From positions 28,086,001 to 28,150,000 of the forward strand of contig CM114274.1 of the NCBI GenBank assembly GCA_050084515.1: DNA of 64,000 nucleotides. Direction: 5' to 3'. The notes under the pieces are model-generated. The model was not told the origin of the DNA. It did no database searches and saw only the letters and a list, made by a program, of their open reading frames with translations. The first letter of the stretch is position 1; the number at the start of each line of letters is the position of its first letter. Below, one piece after another: positions 62,480 to 64,000 of the stretch. The stretch is from Blasia pusilla (taxonomy: Eukaryota > Marchantiophyta > Marchantiopsida > Blasiales). The translations under genes were made by a program, and so were the position numbers.

Positions 62480-64000
62480 CTAGCACATGTCACCTTCCAA
62501 ACTAGCCTTCTATCCTAAATATATCAACATATATCACAATTTTGAATTTCAAAAAAGTCCACGAATCAAAAGTAGGTCTCTTAGTACTTACTATTGATTT
62601 TTTATGAGTGTTTAGATATACAAATAACCAATGTGCATGTGCATTGTTATCTTTTGTACAATTTTCCAGAGATTCATCACAAGAGTTAGAGGGGTTGGAA
62701 TGGCTCAATTGCGAGTCCATTCTTTCCAAGAGTGGCTATTTTGACCCTAATGCAACCGTACTTTTGCAAGTCCAATACCCTGGTGCATATGACTCTAATT
62801 TGGCAAGATATAGTTTGGCCAATAGATGTACTTTTGTGAGTCTAGGGAGTTTTTTTTCACTTTGCAACTACATCAACTTTCACACAACTCATTAAAGACT
62901 TGCAAAAGATTTTACAAATCTCACATACAAACATACCACAAAAAGCATTGTCGAAACTCGAATAAACTCTTGCATTTTATGCCTTTTATATTTGACCATG
63001 TTGAGTCATTGATGATAAAAAATAACTGATAACAACTGATGATCCATAGAGTCATATAGACCAAATCATTTACCGGTAATGACTAAGGCTACCAAATCAT
63101 TGATAAATGACTCATATATTAACAAAAATATCCATTTGCTCCTCTATTTTCCGTCCTCCATCCATCCATTTTCCATCCATACACCCTCTATCCATTCATG
63201 TTCCATCCATCTCCTTTTCTTTCATCCATCCATCTGTATGCACTCTCTCTTTTGTAAAATCTGCCACTCCTAATCCATTTATCTTCCATCCTTCCTCCAT
63301 CTACTACCAAAACTTCCAAGGAGTAGGATTCTAACATAAACAACTTTCACTAAAGTGAGGCTTACTACCACTATCTTATCTTGCACAAGTAAGACATGAG
63401 CTTATTTAAATACATTCACAAAAATCATATCTCTATTTGGTGGATTTTTGTTTTCTAAAATTTATATTTATAAATTTATTTATTTTTGAAATGTGTGATG
63501 ATCTATATGCATGACAAAGAATATAGGAATTAAAAAATCTACTTGTACATATAAGAATTAATTGATTGGTGATAATTGGTTGGTAATTATTTTATTGAAT
63601 ATCTAAATTATTCAAAAGAAGAACACATATTTGGTGGTTTGTGAAAAACTTACCAGCCATCCAATAATCAGAAAAAAATTTACTTTAAACGTGTGAAGAA
63701 TTAATGCATTTGACATCATATTAGTAATAAGAGTTTCATGGAAATTGTCTGAGTAAAGTTTTTTTCTTTCTAAACTTATTTTTGCAATCAATATTTGTTC
63801 AATGTATGTGAAGCCTCAAATGGAAAAATGAGGAGTAAGTGATTTTTTTCAAGAAATGAAATTATAACCCTGCAATCCAAAATAAAAATTATTTTAAAGA
63901 AACAATTAAAGAGTTATGGGAGATTTAATCCATTCAAATTGGAATATTAAATTTTAAATTGTAAGAAAATTAAAGCTATCTATTGGTAAGTATATATTAT
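62480..64000. other. AT-rich DNA, no gene; CCAT-rich tract
   Basis: No coding sequence recognised. A simple (TCCA)n-like tract lies at 63158-63310. The rest is AT-rich to the window end. Confidence 0.55.

Overview
The window is nuclear DNA of a land plant. It is AT-rich, gene-poor and full of transposons, with a plant CHX-type cation/H+ antiporter, canonical GT-AG introns, plant-type Ty3/gypsy elements, an intron-bearing Helitron, a PIF/Harbinger relic and MULE-like MITEs. The mix suggests a non-flowering lineage such as a bryophyte, but this is an inference and the species is not identified. No rRNA, tRNA or CRISPR array was found.

Two intact host genes can be modelled, both on the minus strand. 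The first (6628-12336, nine exons, 430 codons, all phases consistent) is a clade-2 histidine acid phosphatase close in layout to lysophosphatidic acid phosphatase ACP6. The second (33268-36756, three exons, 850 codons) is a CHX antiporter. Decayed minus-strand coding sequence lies at 23.3-26.9 kb (kinase-like block plus Cys-rich and charged blocks) and 40.5-41.1 kb (unknown frame split by a retrotransposon).

Layout: 1-6.6 kb, AT-rich DNA, a PIF transposase relic and a solo LTR; 6.6-14 kb, the phosphatase gene and its CpG-richer upstream region; 15-23 kb, solo LTRs, MITEs, a five-unit 180-bp satellite and a Helitron-like fragment; 23-27 kb, kinase-like relic; 27.8-33 kb, a Helitron with Rep/HUH and helicase parts; 33-37 kb, CHX; 38.1-40.0 kb, a 1.9-kb fold-back; 41.1-60.4 kb, Ty3/gypsy element A with element B nested in its 3' LTR; 60.4-64 kb, MITEs and AT-rich DNA.

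The main discovery candidate is in element A. Between its gag and its reverse transcriptase lies a decayed C5 cytosine methyltransferase domain, with motif I, the catalytic Pro-Cys, the ENV motif, an AHR/WWTNL block, a target-recognition stretch, an ERE/MGFP block and a C-terminal motif, in canonical (not DRM-rearranged) order. A retrotransposon carrying its own DNA methyltransferase could alter its own silencing or that of the host. A's leader also holds about 14 copies of a near-palindrome. Five LTR insertions (A, B, three solo LTRs) share TGTC/GACA-like ends and 4-bp target duplications, suggesting one related group of elements shaped the locus.
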